Shown: positions 9,177 to 19,772 of the stretch, piece after piece
How the letters are laid out: the number at the start of each line of letters is the position of its first letter
Position numbering within the stretch: the first letter of the stretch is position 1
Source of the DNA: Verrucomicrobiota bacterium
GTDB taxonomy: Bacteria > Verrucomicrobiota > Verrucomicrobiia > Limisphaerales > UBA1319
Reading direction: 5' to 3'
Assembly (NCBI GenBank): GCA_022709905.1
Contig: JAKLHY010000013.1
Location: 58,514 to 122,513, forward strand
Length of the DNA stretch: 64,000 bases
Translations under genes and position numbers: made by a program
The notes under the pieces: model-generated
The model's input: only the letters and a program-made list of their open reading frames with translations
What the model was told of the DNA's origin: nothing
Databases searched by the model: none

Positions 9177-10334
9177 TCACATGCGTCGCAGGGCCTCGGC
9201 AATGTTCATGCGCATGGCCCGCCAGGCCGGAAACAAGCCTGTGAAGATTCCAAGGCCGACAGCCAGTCCGGCTCCGATCCAAAGATCGCCCGTTGGCAGG
9301 TAGAACATGGGCAATGCTCCTCGGGTCGGATCTCCCATGGCGGTCATCAGCACCGCAAAAAGGAGGCCGAGCCCGCCCCCCAGCCCGCTAAGAACCAGGG
9401 CCTCAATCAGGATGAGGCACAGGAGTTGGGGATTCGAGAAGCCGAGGGCCTTGAGCACGCCCAGTTCCTCGGTGCGTTCGTGGACGGCCTGGGACATCGT
9501 GTTGCCCACCACAAGCAGGATGGTGAAGAACACCGCGCTCATGATCGAGATCATGATGGCCTGGATATCGCCGATTTGTTTGGCAAAGCCTGAGACAAAA
9601 GCGCCTTCGGCTTCGGCCTTGGTTTCGGCCGGAGAATTGGCGAACTCATCGTCAATCCGGCGGGCGATGGCGGTGGATTGTTCCGGGTCTTTGATCTTGA
9701 TGATATACCAGCCGACTTCCCCTTTGCCGAATGCCCGGGCTTCGTCGAAGTAATCGTAGCGAAAGAAGAACTGGGTGGTATCGGTGCCTTTCTTGGCGCC
9801 ATCGTAGATGCCGACCAGATCGTATTCCCAGGTCCGTTTGTCGCCTTCCTGACGCCAGATGGTCGCCTGGAGCGGGATCCGATCGCCCACCTTCCAACCG
9901 TATTTTTTGGCCAGTTGCCGGCCCGCAATCGCGCCCGTTCGGGTCTTCAACCAAGCGTTTTTCTCCGCCTCGGTCAGGATGAATTCCGGATAGACCTTGA
10001 GAAATTCCTCGGGAACGACCGGCATTTGGGGGAAGAAATTCCGGGCGGAATCCTGGTATAAACCGTTGAACCAAGTGGCATGAGTGACGGCTTCAATTCC
10101 GGGAATTTGGGCGATGCGTTGTTGATAACTGACCGGGAGGGTTTGGACAATGGTCACCCGGTGGCGGACAATCAAACGGTCGGCGCCGGCCATGCTCACA
10201 CCCGCGTTGAAGGCTTCCTCGATTGCGGAGAGATAGCCGAACAGCAGAAAGGCCACCAGGATCGATAACAAGGTCAGAATCGTCCGCGTTTTCTTGCGGA
10301 ACAACCCGTTCCAAATCAGGGGAAGGAATTTCAT
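9177..10334 (-). CDS. ABC transporter permease, FtsX/MacB-type
   Basis: A 385-residue paralogue of the following permease with the same topology: one N-terminal helix (about 19-38), an extracytoplasmic domain, and three helices in the last 130 residues. ERTEELGVLKALGFSNPQ is the ATPase-contacting turn and is the best conserved part. The start overlaps the stop of the ATPase gene by 4 nt. Having two different permeases suggests a heterodimeric channel rather than a MacB homodimer with fused ATPase. Confidence 0.88.
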   Translation of the reverse strand: MKFLPLIWNGLFRKKTRTILTLLSILVAFLLFGYLSAIEEAFNAGVSMAGADRLIVRHRVTIVQTLPVSYQQRIAQIPGIEAVTHATWFNGLYQDSARNFFPQMPVVPEEFLKVYPEFILTEAEKNAWLKTRTGAIAGRQLAKKYGWKVGDRIPLQATIWRQEGDKRTWEYDLVGIYDGAKKGTDTTQFFFRYDYFDEARAFGKGEVGWYIIKIKDPEQSTAIARRIDDEFANSPAETKAEAEGAFVSGFAKQIGDIQAIMISIMSAVFFTILLVVGNTMSQAVHERTEELGVLKALGFSNPQLLCLILIEALVLSGLGGGLGLLFAVLMTAMGDPTRGALPMFYLPTGDLWIGAGLAVGLGIFTGLFPAWRAMRMNIAEALRRM

Positions 10335-11029
10335 TCGGGCATGTCCTGGCTGAGCTGGCCTTTGTTCAGATATAACGTCCGCGTCGCCCGATGCGAAGCA
10401 TGAGGATCGTGCGTCACCATGATAATGGTTTTTCCGTGTTCCCGGTTCAAGGCCTGAAGCAAGGCCAGGATGTCATCGCCCGATTGCCGGTCGAGGTCGC
10501 CCGTCGGCTCATCGCAAAGGAGCAAGGTGGGATCTGTGACGATGGCGCGGGCGATGCCGACGCGCTGCTGTTCTCCTCCCGAGAGCTGCCTCGGATAGTG
10601 GCGAGCGCGATGGCTAAGGCCGACCACCTTCAGAGCCGCCTCGACATGCTGGCGGCGCTCGGACTTGGACAGGTGAGTGAGCAACAGGGGCAGGTCAACA
10701 TTTTTTTCCGCGGTCAGGGTGGGCAGCAAATTGTAGAGCTGAAAAACCAATCCGACATGGTGCGCCCGCCAGCCGGCCAGTTGGCGGTCTGAGAGCTGAT
10801 CGATGCGCTGGCTGTTCACGGCCACCGATCCCTGTGTGGGCCGATCCAAACCGCCGATCAGGTTCAGCAATGTGGTCTTTCCCGATCCGGACGGCCCCAT
10901 CAAGGCCAAGAATTCCCCCGGGGTGACCTCGAGGTTGAGATTGCGTAGGATGTGAATCTCCTCGGATCCCCGACGGAAGATCTTCTCGACATCCTTAACC
11001 TGGACCAGGGGCTGAGCGGTGGTGTTCAT
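10331..11029 (-). CDS. ABC transporter ATP-binding protein, LolD/MacB-type
   Basis: A 232-residue nucleotide-binding subunit. Walker A is GPSGSGKTT (residues 45-53), the Q-loop is Q97, the signature [14 protein letters not shown] starts at 149, and Walker B with the catalytic glutamate is [12 protein letters not shown] (169-180, E174). The H-loop is in IIMVTHDP. The length and the TGDLD box place it with LolD/MacB ATPases. Its start shares one base with the adaptor stop (TAATG at 11029), and its stop overlaps the first permease, so subunit synthesis is translationally coupled. Confidence 0.95.
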   Translation of the reverse strand: MNTTAQPLVQVKDVEKIFRRGSEEIHILRNLNLEVTPGEFLALMGPSGSGKTTLLNLIGGLDRPTQGSVAVNSQRIDQLSDRQLAGWRAHHVGLVFQLYNLLPTLTAEKNVDLPLLLTHLSKSERRQHVEAALKVVGLSHRARHYPRQLSGGEQQRVGIARAIVTDPTLLLCDEPTGDLDRQSGDDILALLQALNREHGKTIIMVTHDPHASHRATRTLYLNKGQLSQDMPE

Positions 11030-12309
11030 TATTTCATTTCTTTGACGCGATCGCCGGATCTAAGGCTGGCGTGGCCTTCCAGGACAACGCGTTCGCCCGC
11101 CGCCAAGCCGGCGGCAATCTGAACCTCATCGCCGGTCATTTGACCGATCTTCACGGCCCGCTTTTCGATCCGGCCGTCCTTGACCACCCAGACGAAATCG
11201 CGATCTCCATTTCGAAGGATGGCGGATTTGGCCACGACGATGCCATGGGCGGATTCGGAGGCGGATGCCGCCGGCTCCGAGGAACCTTGGAAGGCGACTT
11301 TCACTCCCATATCGGGAAGGATTCGGGGATCAAGCCGGTCGATGCCGATGCGCACTTTGACCGTGGCTTTCTGGCGGTCGGCGGCGGGGATGATGGCGAT
11401 CACCCGGCAGGGGATTTTCCAGTCCGGATACGAATCGAGAACCGCCTGCACGCGCTGTCCCGTCACCACCCGTCCGAGAAAACTTTCACTGACATCGACT
11501 TCAATTTCCAGCGAGGCCATGTCGACAATCGTGCAGATCCCGGTCCGGGTGTAACCGCCGCCGGCGGATATCGGGGAGATCATCTCGCCGGGCTGGGCGT
11601 TCTTCGAGATGACGATCCCGGTGAACGGAGCCCGAATGATGGCGTCGTCGATCTGTTGTTGCCAGACCGCGGATTGACGGATGGCGGCCCGGACTTCGCT
11701 CTCCTGGCGGGCCAGCCGCGCCTCCAGCGTTTTGACTTCGGATTCCGCCCGATCCTGTTCGGCGACGCTGGCGATTTGGTTCCGGCCCAGTTCAACGATC
11801 CGGCGCAGCTCTTTTTGGGCCTGATCCAAAAGGGCGCGCGTCTCGGCGATTGACTTTTGGACCACTTCGACGCGGGCGTTCTCCAAATCGAGATTCACTC
11901 TCATGTTGGCGTCGTCCAGGCGGGCCAGGATTTGGTTTTCTTCGACCTTCAGGCCTTCTTCGACCAACACCTCGAGGACCTTGCCGGTCATCTTCGAGGA
12001 GACCGTGGCTTGCCGCCGGGCGGTCACATAGCCCGAAGCATTGAGAACCGTCTGGTTCCGATCGGTGGCGATTTCACGGACGGCGCCGGTGCGCACCGCG
12101 CTGGTTTTCGGCCATCGCAACCATCCGATCACCCCCCCGGCTAGCAGCACCAGGACGAATAGGAGAATCAGGCCGAGTGTCCCCCGGCTGCGATGCCGTG
12201 TCGTCTGGCGGTCGATGCGCAGGGAATTCAGCGCGGCTTTATCGGGTCCGATTTCCATCGCTTTGGATTGAATTGGGATTGCGTCCGTGTTCGGGAATTC
12301 ATCACTCAC
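11029..12309 (-). CDS. HlyD/MacA-type periplasmic adaptor subunit
   Basis: A 426-residue adaptor that should link the inner-membrane permeases to an outer-membrane channel. It has a cytoplasmic N-terminus, one membrane helix (about 46-66), a lipoyl half near TVSSKMTGKVLEVLVEEG, a long coiled-coil hairpin (about 135-215), the second lipoyl half with AIIRAPFTGIVISKNAQPGE, and beta-barrel/membrane-proximal domains up to GERVVLEGHASLRSGDRV. It is the first gene of the minus-strand export operon. No TolC-like gene is present in the window, so the outer-membrane partner must be encoded elsewhere. Confidence 0.9.
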   Translation of the reverse strand: MSDEFPNTDAIPIQSKAMEIGPDKAALNSLRIDRQTTRHRSRGTLGLILLFVLVLLAGGVIGWLRWPKTSAVRTGAVREIATDRNQTVLNASGYVTARRQATVSSKMTGKVLEVLVEEGLKVEENQILARLDDANMRVNLDLENARVEVVQKSIAETRALLDQAQKELRRIVELGRNQIASVAEQDRAESEVKTLEARLARQESEVRAAIRQSAVWQQQIDDAIIRAPFTGIVISKNAQPGEMISPISAGGGYTRTGICTIVDMASLEIEVDVSESFLGRVVTGQRVQAVLDSYPDWKIPCRVIAIIPAADRQKATVKVRIGIDRLDPRILPDMGVKVAFQGSSEPAASASESAHGIVVAKSAILRNGDRDFVWVVKDGRIEKRAVKIGQMTGDEVQIAAGLAAGERVVLEGHASLRSGDRVKEMK

Positions 12310-12395
12310 AAAATCGGTTCGTCAAGATCCAAAAAAACCGACTTGCGACTGCTCCGGCTCGCCGGGGGCCAGCGGAGGGTGTATGAATAGGCCGC

Positions 12396-12797
12396 ATGGA
12401 TCCTTTTTGGCATGGGTTTTGGCCTCAGGGCAAGTTCCTGGGGGTGGAATGGCATTTTTGGAAGATCGTGGGGTGGCTGGGGAACTGCGTGTTTTTCTCG
12501 CGGTTCATGGTGCAATGGTATGTGACGGAGAAACGCAAACAGGTTGTCATCCCGGTGGCGTTCTGGTGGCTGAGTCTGACCGGCGCCCTGTTGCTTTTTT
12601 CTTATGCGGTTTACCAGAGGGACTCGGTATTCATTTTTGCCTACGCGTTTACCTGGATCCCCTACGTTCGCAACCTCATCATTCATCATCGCCACCAGGA
12701 GTCCCTCGGCGAGTGTGGCCAGTGTCACGCCAAGACGCCGGCCCATGCCCGGTTTTGCCCCGCCTGCGGAGCCTCGATCGAATGGAGGACCGCCTGA
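12396..12797 (+). CDS. LAB_N-domain membrane protein with C-terminal zinc ribbon
   Basis: A 133-residue membrane protein. Residues about 18-95 match the LAB_N domain (the N-terminal module sometimes fused to lipid-A-disaccharide synthase): FWKIVGWLGNCVFFSRFMVQW, then PVAFWWLSLTGALLL, with about three membrane helices. After residue 105 there is a rubredoxin-like zinc ribbon with C107/C110 and C121/C124. LAB_N proteins are small integral membrane proteins of unclear function linked to lipid A or lipid-linked sugar metabolism. The zinc ribbon fusion is unusual for them. The gene is divergent from the adaptor gene with 86 nt between them. Confidence 0.8.
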   Translation: MDPFWHGFWPQGKFLGVEWHFWKIVGWLGNCVFFSRFMVQWYVTEKRKQVVIPVAFWWLSLTGALLLFSYAVYQRDSVFIFAYAFTWIPYVRNLIIHHRHQESLGECGQCHAKTPAHARFCPACGASIEWRTA

Positions 12798-12954
12798 CGG
12801 CGATGCGCCTCAATCCTGGTTCGAGGCATGCGGCGAACCGGCTTGGCGCTGTGAGCGGGCTCGCTGTCCCCCAACTCCATCGATGCGAGGTTTAGATTCA
12901 AAGCATTCTGATCTGCTCGAACCCTATCCGGCAGGTCAAGATCTGTTGCCAGAT

Positions 12955-13341
12955 TTACTTGGCGGGCGTCGATGCAGGCAGGATGGAAGGCGGATTGGAT
13001 TCCTGCCGAATGTAACGGGATAACACCGGGGTGAAATCGGGATGGGTCTTGCTGTAATCCTTGAGCCGCGACAGAAACTCGTTCATGGCGGGCGCGCTGT
13101 TTTTTTCGTATTCGCTGACAACGTTTCCCAGTTCGACGGCCTGGGTGCGGACCAGTCTGAGTTGGCGGAGCATGAAGAGGTTGAAGCTGCCGCTCAGGAT
13201 CAGCAGGACGATCAACAGAGCGAGGAATTGGGTGCGCAGAGTCGCGACGGCCCGCTGCAGGGCCGCGATGTCAGTGGATTCGTTCGGCTTGTCCACGAGG
13301 AGCGGGTTGGATTCCGGGGAGGGGGTATTCGGGATATTCAT
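12955..13341 (-). CDS. Small single-helix membrane protein, unknown function
   Basis: A 128-residue protein. A Pro/Ser-rich N-terminus (1-22) is followed by an amphipathic helix, one membrane helix (about 38-57, FLALLIVLLILSGSFNLFML), a helical stalk with MNEFLSRLKDYSKTHPDFTPVL, and a Pro/Ser tail. It is a paralogue of the product of 13352-13633: both share a membrane helix, a R-L-V-R/V-R-N-Q stalk and the motif YSKxxPxxxPVL. The two genes lie head to tail, 10 nt apart. I do not recognise a named family. Confidence 0.6.
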   Translation of the reverse strand: MNIPNTPSPESNPLLVDKPNESTDIAALQRAVATLRTQFLALLIVLLILSGSFNLFMLRQLRLVRTQAVELGNVVSEYEKNSAPAMNEFLSRLKDYSKTHPDFTPVLSRYIRQESNPPSILPASTPAK

Positions 13342-13351
13342 AGGGAGCCAA

Positions 13352-13633
13352 TCACTTGACAGATTTGGGAGCCGCGGGGGAGGAGGTGGTTTGCGGCCTG
13401 GGCGTTGGATTTTGCAGGACAGGGACGATCGCCGGATTCTTCTTGCTATATTCCATGGTGTCGTTCACCAGGGCCTGGAAGATGGAGGTGTTTTTGGTGA
13501 TCTGGTTCCGGACGACACTGAGTCCCTGAACGCGCCCCAGGTAACGGCCGAACTGAAAGGAAAACCATAGGGAAGCGACAGCGTTGACAATCAGCAAGGC
13601 CATCAGGATGCCGATCAGTGCATTTTTGTTCAT
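13352..13633 (-). CDS. Small single-helix membrane protein, paralogue of neighbour
   Basis: A 93-residue protein with an N-terminal signal-anchor ([21 protein letters not shown]), a short stalk, the [12 protein letters not shown] motif shared with the downstream gene, and a Pro/Ser/Thr-rich tail. The start at 13633 was preferred to an upstream in-frame start at 13729 because it places the hydrophobic helix at the N-terminus. It reads away from the hybrid kinase gene that starts at 13764. Confidence 0.55.
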   Translation of the reverse strand: MNKNALIGILMALLIVNAVASLWFSFQFGRYLGRVQGLSVVRNQITKNTSIFQALVNDTMEYSKKNPAIVPVLQNPTPRPQTTSSPAAPKSVK

Positions 13634-13763
13634 AGATGGCGAGCATCCTAATGCCGATAGGCGGAAAGGCCAAGGTATTTCTGACGCCTGGAGTCGTTCT
13701 TTCTTGATTGCGCCGAAGCAAAACCGCATCTTGTGCGCTGTTTGTTTTCAACAGAATAGCAAG

Positions 13764-15995
13764 ATGACAGAAGATGCTTCAAACAGGCGTGTAATTGTAA
13801 TCGACGATAATCCGGCTATTCACGAGGATTTCGTCAAGATCCTCTGTGGATCCTTGATACAAAAGCCCAATTTGGACGAGTTTGAAGCGGCTTTGTTTGG
13901 AGACACCGCCAAGGAGTCGGGACCGCCCGTATTCGAGGTGAAATCCGCTCATCAGGGCCAGGAAGGATTGGCGTTGGTGGAGCAAGCTTTAGGCCGGGGA
14001 CAACCTTTTGCGCTTGCGTTTGTTGACATGCGGATGCCGCCGGGTTGGGATGGTTTGGAGACCATCACCCACCTTTGGCAGTCGGATCCGGCCTTGCAGG
14101 TTGTGATATGCACCGCCTATTCGGATTATTCCTGGGACGAAATGACCAGAAAACTGGGGCATCCGGATAAACTCCTGATCCTGAAGAAGCCCTTTGATCA
14201 CATCGAGGTTCTGCAATTGGCGAATGCCCTGACCGAAAAGTGGCACTTGGCCCGGCAGGCCCGGCTGCAGATGGACCAACTCGAGTCGAGGGTCGCCGAG
14301 CGAACGCGGCAACTGCAGGCCGAGGTCGACCAGAGAAAGCGGGCCGAGGCCGAGGCCTGGCGGGCCAAAGAAGCCGCCGAGTCGGCTGACCGGGCAAAAA
14401 GTCTGTTTCTCGCCAACATGAGTCACGAGATCCGGACCCCCATGAATGGAATCATTGGCATGACCAACCTGATGTTGGATACGCCCATGACAGCCGAGCA
14501 ACGGGACTTTGCCGACACGGTGCGCCAGAGCGCAGAGTCCCTGCTCACGATTCTCAATGACATCCTCGATTTCTCCAAGATCGAGGCCGACAAGCTCACG
14601 CTCGAAACCGTGGATTTTGACCTCAGAGAAGCCATGGAGAGCGTCCTGGATTTGATGGCGGAACGGGCCTATGGCAAGGGAATCGAGCTCGGTTTGCTTG
14701 TCCGTGACGATGTCGTTACCCAGCTTCGCGGAGACCCGGTCCGGATTCGCCAGATTGTCATGAATCTGGTCGGAAACGCCATCAAGTTTACCGCGAAAGG
14801 CGAGGTTTTTGTCGAGGTCACAAAAGTCTCGGAAGACGACGTCTCGGTGGAGGTCTGTGTGCGGGTGAGGGACACCGGTATCGGCATCCGGCCCGAGGAC
14901 CAGGCTCGATTGTTCCAGCCATTTACGCAGGCGGACATGTCCACAACCCGCAAATACGGCGGCACCGGCCTGGGACTGGCGATTTGCCGGCAACTGGTCG
15001 TCAAAATGGGCGGAAAGATCGGAGTTGAGAGTGTTTACGGACAGGGTGCGACCTTCTGGTTTGGACTGCGATTGGAACGTCAGCTACGTTCCAGGCAAAC
15101 ACATTTTGGCGATCGGGCCAGTCTCCTGGGCATCCGGGTGCTGGTGGTCGATGACAATGCGACGAACCGAACCATTTTGCGTTATCAACTGCAACATTGG
15201 GGGATGAAGCAGGTGGACAGCGTGGCGACCGCCGAAGAGGCCTTGAGCGTCTTGAGGCGCGCGGCAGCCCGGGGTGAACCCTGCCAGTTGGCTATCCTCG
15301 ATTACCAAATGCCTGAAATGGACGGTCTGATGCTGGCTCGTGCCATCAAGTCCGATCGGGCGATCGCCGAAACCCGGCTCGTGCTGCTGACCTCGATGTG
15401 CCAACGCTTCGATCCGGAGGAAATCCGAAGTGCCGGGATTGAGGCCTCGTTGATCAAACCGATCAAGCAGAGTCAATTGCAGCAAGCCCTGATCCAGGTG
15501 GTGTTGGCCTCGGCTGGACCGGGGGCTCCCGCCCCCAAGGGGGCGATCAGACCGGAGTCGCATCCGTGCCCCGTGCCTCTCCATCGCCAGATCCGCATCC
15601 TCGTCGCGGAAGACAATCCCGTCTCCCAAAAGGTCGCCGAGCGTCAACTGCGCAAACTCGGGTACTGCCCCGATTTGGTGGACAATGGAGTCGAGGCGCT
15701 TCAGGCCGCGAAGCTCGGTCATTACGATCTGATCTTCATGGATTGCCTGATGCCCGAAATGGACGGTTTTACCGCCACTCGACACATCCGCGGCGAACAA
15801 CAACACGGCCAGTTGCGCAGCCGGCGTCATCCCATTCGCATTATCGCCATGACGGCCAACGCCATGCAAGGAGATCGCGAAAAGTGCCTCGAGGCAGGGA
15901 TGGATGATTACATCACCAAGCCGGTGCATATGGAGGAGCTCCAGCGGGCTTTGGAGAGAAACCTGCGTGTCATGGAGCACACATGCGTCAATTAA
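13764..15995 (+). CDS. Hybrid sensor histidine kinase with three receiver domains
   Basis: A 743-residue soluble signalling protein. Order: a receiver-like domain (D14/D15 acidic pocket, phospho-acceptor D88 in [12 protein letters not shown]), a coiled coil (about 170-210), HisKA with H221 in [12 protein letters not shown], HATPase_c (N, G1 and G2 boxes around [13 protein letters not shown] and [13 protein letters not shown]), receiver 2 (D513 in [12 protein letters not shown]) and receiver 3 (D660 in [12 protein letters not shown]). There is no membrane helix, so input comes through the first receiver. The start at 13764 puts the first receiver at the N-terminus; the frame is open further upstream. 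It overlaps the next kinase gene by 13 nt, suggesting the two are co-translated and may exchange phosphate. Confidence 0.92.
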   Translation: MTEDASNRRVIVIDDNPAIHEDFVKILCGSLIQKPNLDEFEAALFGDTAKESGPPVFEVKSAHQGQEGLALVEQALGRGQPFALAFVDMRMPPGWDGLETITHLWQSDPALQVVICTAYSDYSWDEMTRKLGHPDKLLILKKPFDHIEVLQLANALTEKWHLARQARLQMDQLESRVAERTRQLQAEVDQRKRAEAEAWRAKEAAESADRAKSLFLANMSHEIRTPMNGIIGMTNLMLDTPMTAEQRDFADTVRQSAESLLTILNDILDFSKIEADKLTLETVDFDLREAMESVLDLMAERAYGKGIELGLLVRDDVVTQLRGDPVRIRQIVMNLVGNAIKFTAKGEVFVEVTKVSEDDVSVEVCVRVRDTGIGIRPEDQARLFQPFTQADMSTTRKYGGTGLGLAICRQLVVKMGGKIGVESVYGQGATFWFGLRLERQLRSRQTHFGDRASLLGIRVLVVDDNATNRTILRYQLQHWGMKQVDSVATAEEALSVLRRAAARGEPCQLAILDYQMPEMDGLMLARAIKSDRAIAETRLVLLTSMCQRFDPEEIRSAGIEASLIKPIKQSQLQQALIQVVLASAGPGAPAPKGAIRPESHPCPVPLHRQIRILVAEDNPVSQKVAERQLRKLGYCPDLVDNGVEALQAAKLGHYDLIFMDCLMPEMDGFTATRHIRGEQQHGQLRSRRHPIRIIAMTANAMQGDREKCLEAGMDDYITKPVHMEELQRALERNLRVMEHTCVN

Positions 15996-18900
15996 TCCTG
16001 CGCTGGGGACCGATCCTGTTTCTCGCGAGGCCCATGGCCCGCGTTCCCTCGGGCTCGATCATTGGCCGGTTGCTCCTGGCAGTATGCGGCATCGGGCTGC
16101 TGGCCGGCATCGACGGCGCGCCTTTGAAGATTCAGGCGGCGGTTGCGGATGCCAAAACGCCGGCAGCCATTCCGGCAACGCTCGTGACCAGCACCCGGCC
16201 CCTGCGGGAATTGGTCGGACAGGACACTGCCGGCCAATGCCAAGTGGATCTCTCCGGCATTGTGACTTATGTCAGCCGGCAACATCGCTGCCTGGTCTTG
16301 CAGGATCCGGAGGGAGCGGTGCGCCTCGAACTGAATCCCGATCGCCATGCCGTCAGTGTGGGAGACCAGATCAGGATCGAGGGGATCTGCAATTTCTGGC
16401 AGGGCAGGGCTGTGGTCGATATTGTGCCCTTGATCAACCACGACGGCCTGCATGGGGCCTCGGAACAATCGGCCCGCGTTTACCTGCCGGCGGGACGAAG
16501 CCAAATTCGGGTGGCTTACTTCGAGAAAACCGGCGACGAAACCCTGCAGTTTTCCTACGAAGGGCCGGGTGTGAGCAAACAGCCTGTTCCACCTGAGGTT
16601 CTGTTTTGCACGGCGGACTCCGGCCATCTCCAGCCAGGGCTCAAGTATCAGTATTATGAGGGCAGCTGGAACGAGATGCCTGACTTCAGCCAATTCATCC
16701 CAGTGAAAACGGGTGTAACGCCCAACATCGATCTGGGCCAGCGCGCAAGCGATGACGGTTTTGGCTTTCAGTTCAGCGGCTGGATCGACCTGCCCCGCGC
16801 GGGCTGGCACACTTTCTTCCTGACATCGGATGACGGCAGCCAGCTGTTTTTAAACGAGCACCCGGTCCGGCTATCGGTGATCGGGCGCGCTCAAATGCCG
16901 GAGCCTGTCCGACTGACGCTGGGCCAGCCTTTGGGGACTGAGCTGGAACATCGTTGGGCTGAGATCGAGGGCGAGGTGGGGTTTGTGGCCGAGCACCAGG
17001 GAGCGCTGCATCTCGAATTGATGGGCGGCGGGGAACGGATGCTGGCCGAGGTGGCCAACGTCACGCTCGATCATATGCCCAATCTGCTGCGCAGCCGTGT
17101 CCGCGTATGGGGCACGGTGCGAGCAGTGGACACCCTTTCAGCCAGACGAGTGCCCGGCGGTCTTCAGACGGTGGGCCGGGGAATGATTCGCCTGCTGGAG
17201 ATCTCACCGGGGGTGTGGAATTCCTTTCCGTTGACAACGATCAGCAATGTCATCGAGAGAATCCAAACGGGTTCCGCTCAAGGATGGCACCATCTTCAAG
17301 GCACGCTGACGGAGGACTCTCTGGAATCCGAATGGACGCTGACCGACGAGTCTGGCGCCATTCCTGTTCTGTTACTGGAAGGCCATCGTCCGACGCCAGG
17401 CGTCCGGGCGCATCTGCTGGGGCGTGTCAGAGCGATGGGGACAGGGGCGGTCGTCTATGATGCGTTTCACCAGCAAATGATCGAACAGGGAACCGAGGAG
17501 CAATCCGACAAGCTTCCGGTTCTCACGACACTGGAACAGGTCCAGGGAGTGAGTTCGACGGAGGCGGCGCGTCAGTACCCGGTCAAAATTCGCTGCGTGA
17601 TGACCTTCGTCGACGGCTATTCTTTTGTCCAAGACAAGACCCGTGGGATCTGCCTCCAAGGCTGGGCATCCGATCGTTCTCCGGAATTCGGCGGGCATTA
17701 TGAGATCGAAGGGGTGACGGATCCGGGCGGTTATGCGCCCATGCTGGTCCCCCGCAAGGTGACTTATCTGGGACCGGGAATGCTCCCCGAACCAGGCCGT
17801 CCCTCCTGGGACCAGCTGGTTTCCGGCAGCCAGGATTCCCAGTACATCGAGGTTCGGGGTGTCGTAACGGCCATTCACGACAACACGCTGGAGGTGGCCA
17901 TTCAGGGAGGGCGCGTGCCGGTGCAGGTCCATAACGCCGATCCGGCGTCCTTGACGCCCCTGGTGGACGCGATTGTGCGGGCGCGCGGGTGTTGCAGCAC
18001 CGAGTATAACCAGAAACGGCAATTCACAGGCGTGATCCTCCACCTGCACTCCGCGGCTTTCTTGAGCGTCGATGAACCGGCCCCGGCCGATCCCTTCGTC
18101 CTTCCGACGCAATCCATCGAGCAGTTGACGCGGTTTAACACCCAGGGAGGACTCGTTCGGCGAGTCAAGGTCGGCGGTCTTGTGACTCATCGCCGACGCG
18201 ATTTGTTTTTTCTCACCGACGGCACAAATGGAATGCGGTTTTTTCCCAGGAGCAAGGCCGATCTTTATGTGGGCGATCGCGTTGAACTGGTGGGTTTTCC
18301 CGACAAAGGTTATTCATCCGCGGTGCTGCGCGAAACCGCCACGCGCAAAGCGGGAACCCAGGCGCTTCCTCCGCCAGTCGATGCGGCGCCGATCCAGCTG
18401 TTGACCGGCGAGTTGGATGCCACCCGCGTTTGTCTTCAGGCGGCCTTGATCAAAAAAACAACCAACGAAACCGATCTGGTCCTCGAACTCCAGGGCGAAG
18501 ACTACCGTTTTTTGGCCCGCATGGAGATCCAGCGCGGCGAATTGGATTCCTTGCGCCCCGGAAGCCTGCTGAGTTTGACTGGTATCTGCGCGGGCCAATC
18601 CGCAGGCGGCCGGCCGGGGGACCGCTTGGATTCGTTCGAGCTCTGGCTGAATTCTCCGGAAGATGTCGTCGTGCTCGAGAGCCCGCCCCGCTGGGGATTG
18701 CGCGATGCGTTGTGGCTGGCGGGTTTCTTGGGGATTCTGGTCGTGCTGGCCGTCTTCTGGATCAACATGTTGCGGCATCGCGTCGATCGGCGCACCGCCG
18801 AGCTCAAGGAGGAAGTGGACCACCATAAAACCACCTTGGCGAGGCTGGCAGCGGAAATCGAAGAGAGAAAACGGATCGAAGAGGAGGTGGAGAAGGCCAA

Positions 18901-19732
18901 CAAACAACTGGTGGACGCCTCGCGCAAATCCGGCATGGCCGAGATCGCCACCGGCGTCCTCCATAACGTCGGCAACGTCTTGAACAGCGTCAATGTCTCC
19001 GTGAACCTTTTAACCGACAAGATCAAGCGTTCCCGAATCGCCGGCCTGGGCAAGTTGGTCGAGCTGTTCGATCAGCATGCCAACAACCTGGCCGCCTTTC
19101 TGACCGAGCATTCCGCGGGCCGTCAGGTCCCCGAGTATTTGCGAAAACTGAACGATCACCTCAAAACCGAGCAACAGGAACATCTGGCCGAACTCGATAC
19201 CCTGGGACGGAACGTGGACCACATCAAACAGATCGTGGTCATGCAACAGGGCTATGCCAAAAATGCGGGGTTCTACGAGCGGATGTCTCCGATAGATGTG
19301 GTCGAGGACGCCCTGAAAATCCATGCGGGAGCCTTTCTTCGCCACGATGTCAAGGTGATCAAGGAATACGGCGTGGTTCCACCCTTCCTGGTCGATAAAC
19401 ACAAGGTCTTGCAGATCCTGGTCAATCTGTTCAGCAACGCGAAATACGCTTGCGATGAAAGCGGGCAGACCGAAAAACGGATCACCGTCCGGGTGCAAAT
19501 GAACGGCTCGAACATGGTTCGGATCGAGGCCGAGGACAACGGCGTGGGGATTCCTCCGGAGAATCTGAGCCGGATTTTCACGCATGGATTCACCACCAAG
19601 AAGAAAGGGCACGGCTTTGGCCTCCACAGCTGCGCCCTGGCCGCCCGGGAAATGGGGGGAAACCTGGTCGCCCGAAGCGAAGGCCCGGGCCGCGGCGCTT
19701 GCTTTACCTTGGAGATCCCCATCAAGGTCTGA
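15983..19732 (+). CDS. Membrane sensor histidine kinase with PA14 and OB-like sensor domains
   Basis: A 1249-residue kinase. A signal-anchor occupies the first 45 residues (a start at 16034 is an alternative). The large extracytoplasmic region contains an OB-like strand set near 80-120, a PA14-like carbohydrate-binding domain at about 212-296 ([14 protein letters not shown], then [12 protein letters not shown]), and further OB-like segments near 615-655 and 720-770. A membrane helix at about 907-931 leads to a coiled coil, a phospho-acceptor region with H994 in [13 protein letters not shown], and HATPase_c at about 1139-1248 ([19 protein letters not shown]). The PA14 domain suggests glycan sensing. 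Its overlap with the upstream hybrid kinase suggests a joint relay. Confidence 0.85.
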   Translation: MRQLILRWGPILFLARPMARVPSGSIIGRLLLAVCGIGLLAGIDGAPLKIQAAVADAKTPAAIPATLVTSTRPLRELVGQDTAGQCQVDLSGIVTYVSRQHRCLVLQDPEGAVRLELNPDRHAVSVGDQIRIEGICNFWQGRAVVDIVPLINHDGLHGASEQSARVYLPAGRSQIRVAYFEKTGDETLQFSYEGPGVSKQPVPPEVLFCTADSGHLQPGLKYQYYEGSWNEMPDFSQFIPVKTGVTPNIDLGQRASDDGFGFQFSGWIDLPRAGWHTFFLTSDDGSQLFLNEHPVRLSVIGRAQMPEPVRLTLGQPLGTELEHRWAEIEGEVGFVAEHQGALHLELMGGGERMLAEVANVTLDHMPNLLRSRVRVWGTVRAVDTLSARRVPGGLQTVGRGMIRLLEISPGVWNSFPLTTISNVIERIQTGSAQGWHHLQGTLTEDSLESEWTLTDESGAIPVLLLEGHRPTPGVRAHLLGRVRAMGTGAVVYDAFHQQMIEQGTEEQSDKLPVLTTLEQVQGVSSTEAARQYPVKIRCVMTFVDGYSFVQDKTRGICLQGWASDRSPEFGGHYEIEGVTDPGGYAPMLVPRKVTYLGPGMLPEPGRPSWDQLVSGSQDSQYIEVRGVVTAIHDNTLEVAIQGGRVPVQVHNADPASLTPLVDAIVRARGCCSTEYNQKRQFTGVILHLHSAAFLSVDEPAPADPFVLPTQSIEQLTRFNTQGGLVRRVKVGGLVTHRRRDLFFLTDGTNGMRFFPRSKADLYVGDRVELVGFPDKGYSSAVLRETATRKAGTQALPPPVDAAPIQLLTGELDATRVCLQAALIKKTTNETDLVLELQGEDYRFLARMEIQRGELDSLRPGSLLSLTGICAGQSAGGRPGDRLDSFELWLNSPEDVVVLESPPRWGLRDALWLAGFLGILVVLAVFWINMLRHRVDRRTAELKEEVDHHKTTLARLAAEIEERKRIEEEVEKANKQLVDASRKSGMAEIATGVLHNVGNVLNSVNVSVNLLTDKIKRSRIAGLGKLVELFDQHANNLAAFLTEHSAGRQVPEYLRKLNDHLKTEQQEHLAELDTLGRNVDHIKQIVVMQQGYAKNAGFYERMSPIDVVEDALKIHAGAFLRHDVKVIKEYGVVPPFLVDKHKVLQILVNLFSNAKYACDESGQTEKRITVRVQMNGSNMVRIEAEDNGVGIPPENLSRIFTHGFTTKKKGHGFGLHSCALAAREMGGNLVARSEGPGRGACFTLEIPIKV

Positions 19733-19772
19733 ATACACCAAAACCAGCGTGTACCTGGCACCTCTTAAGCCC

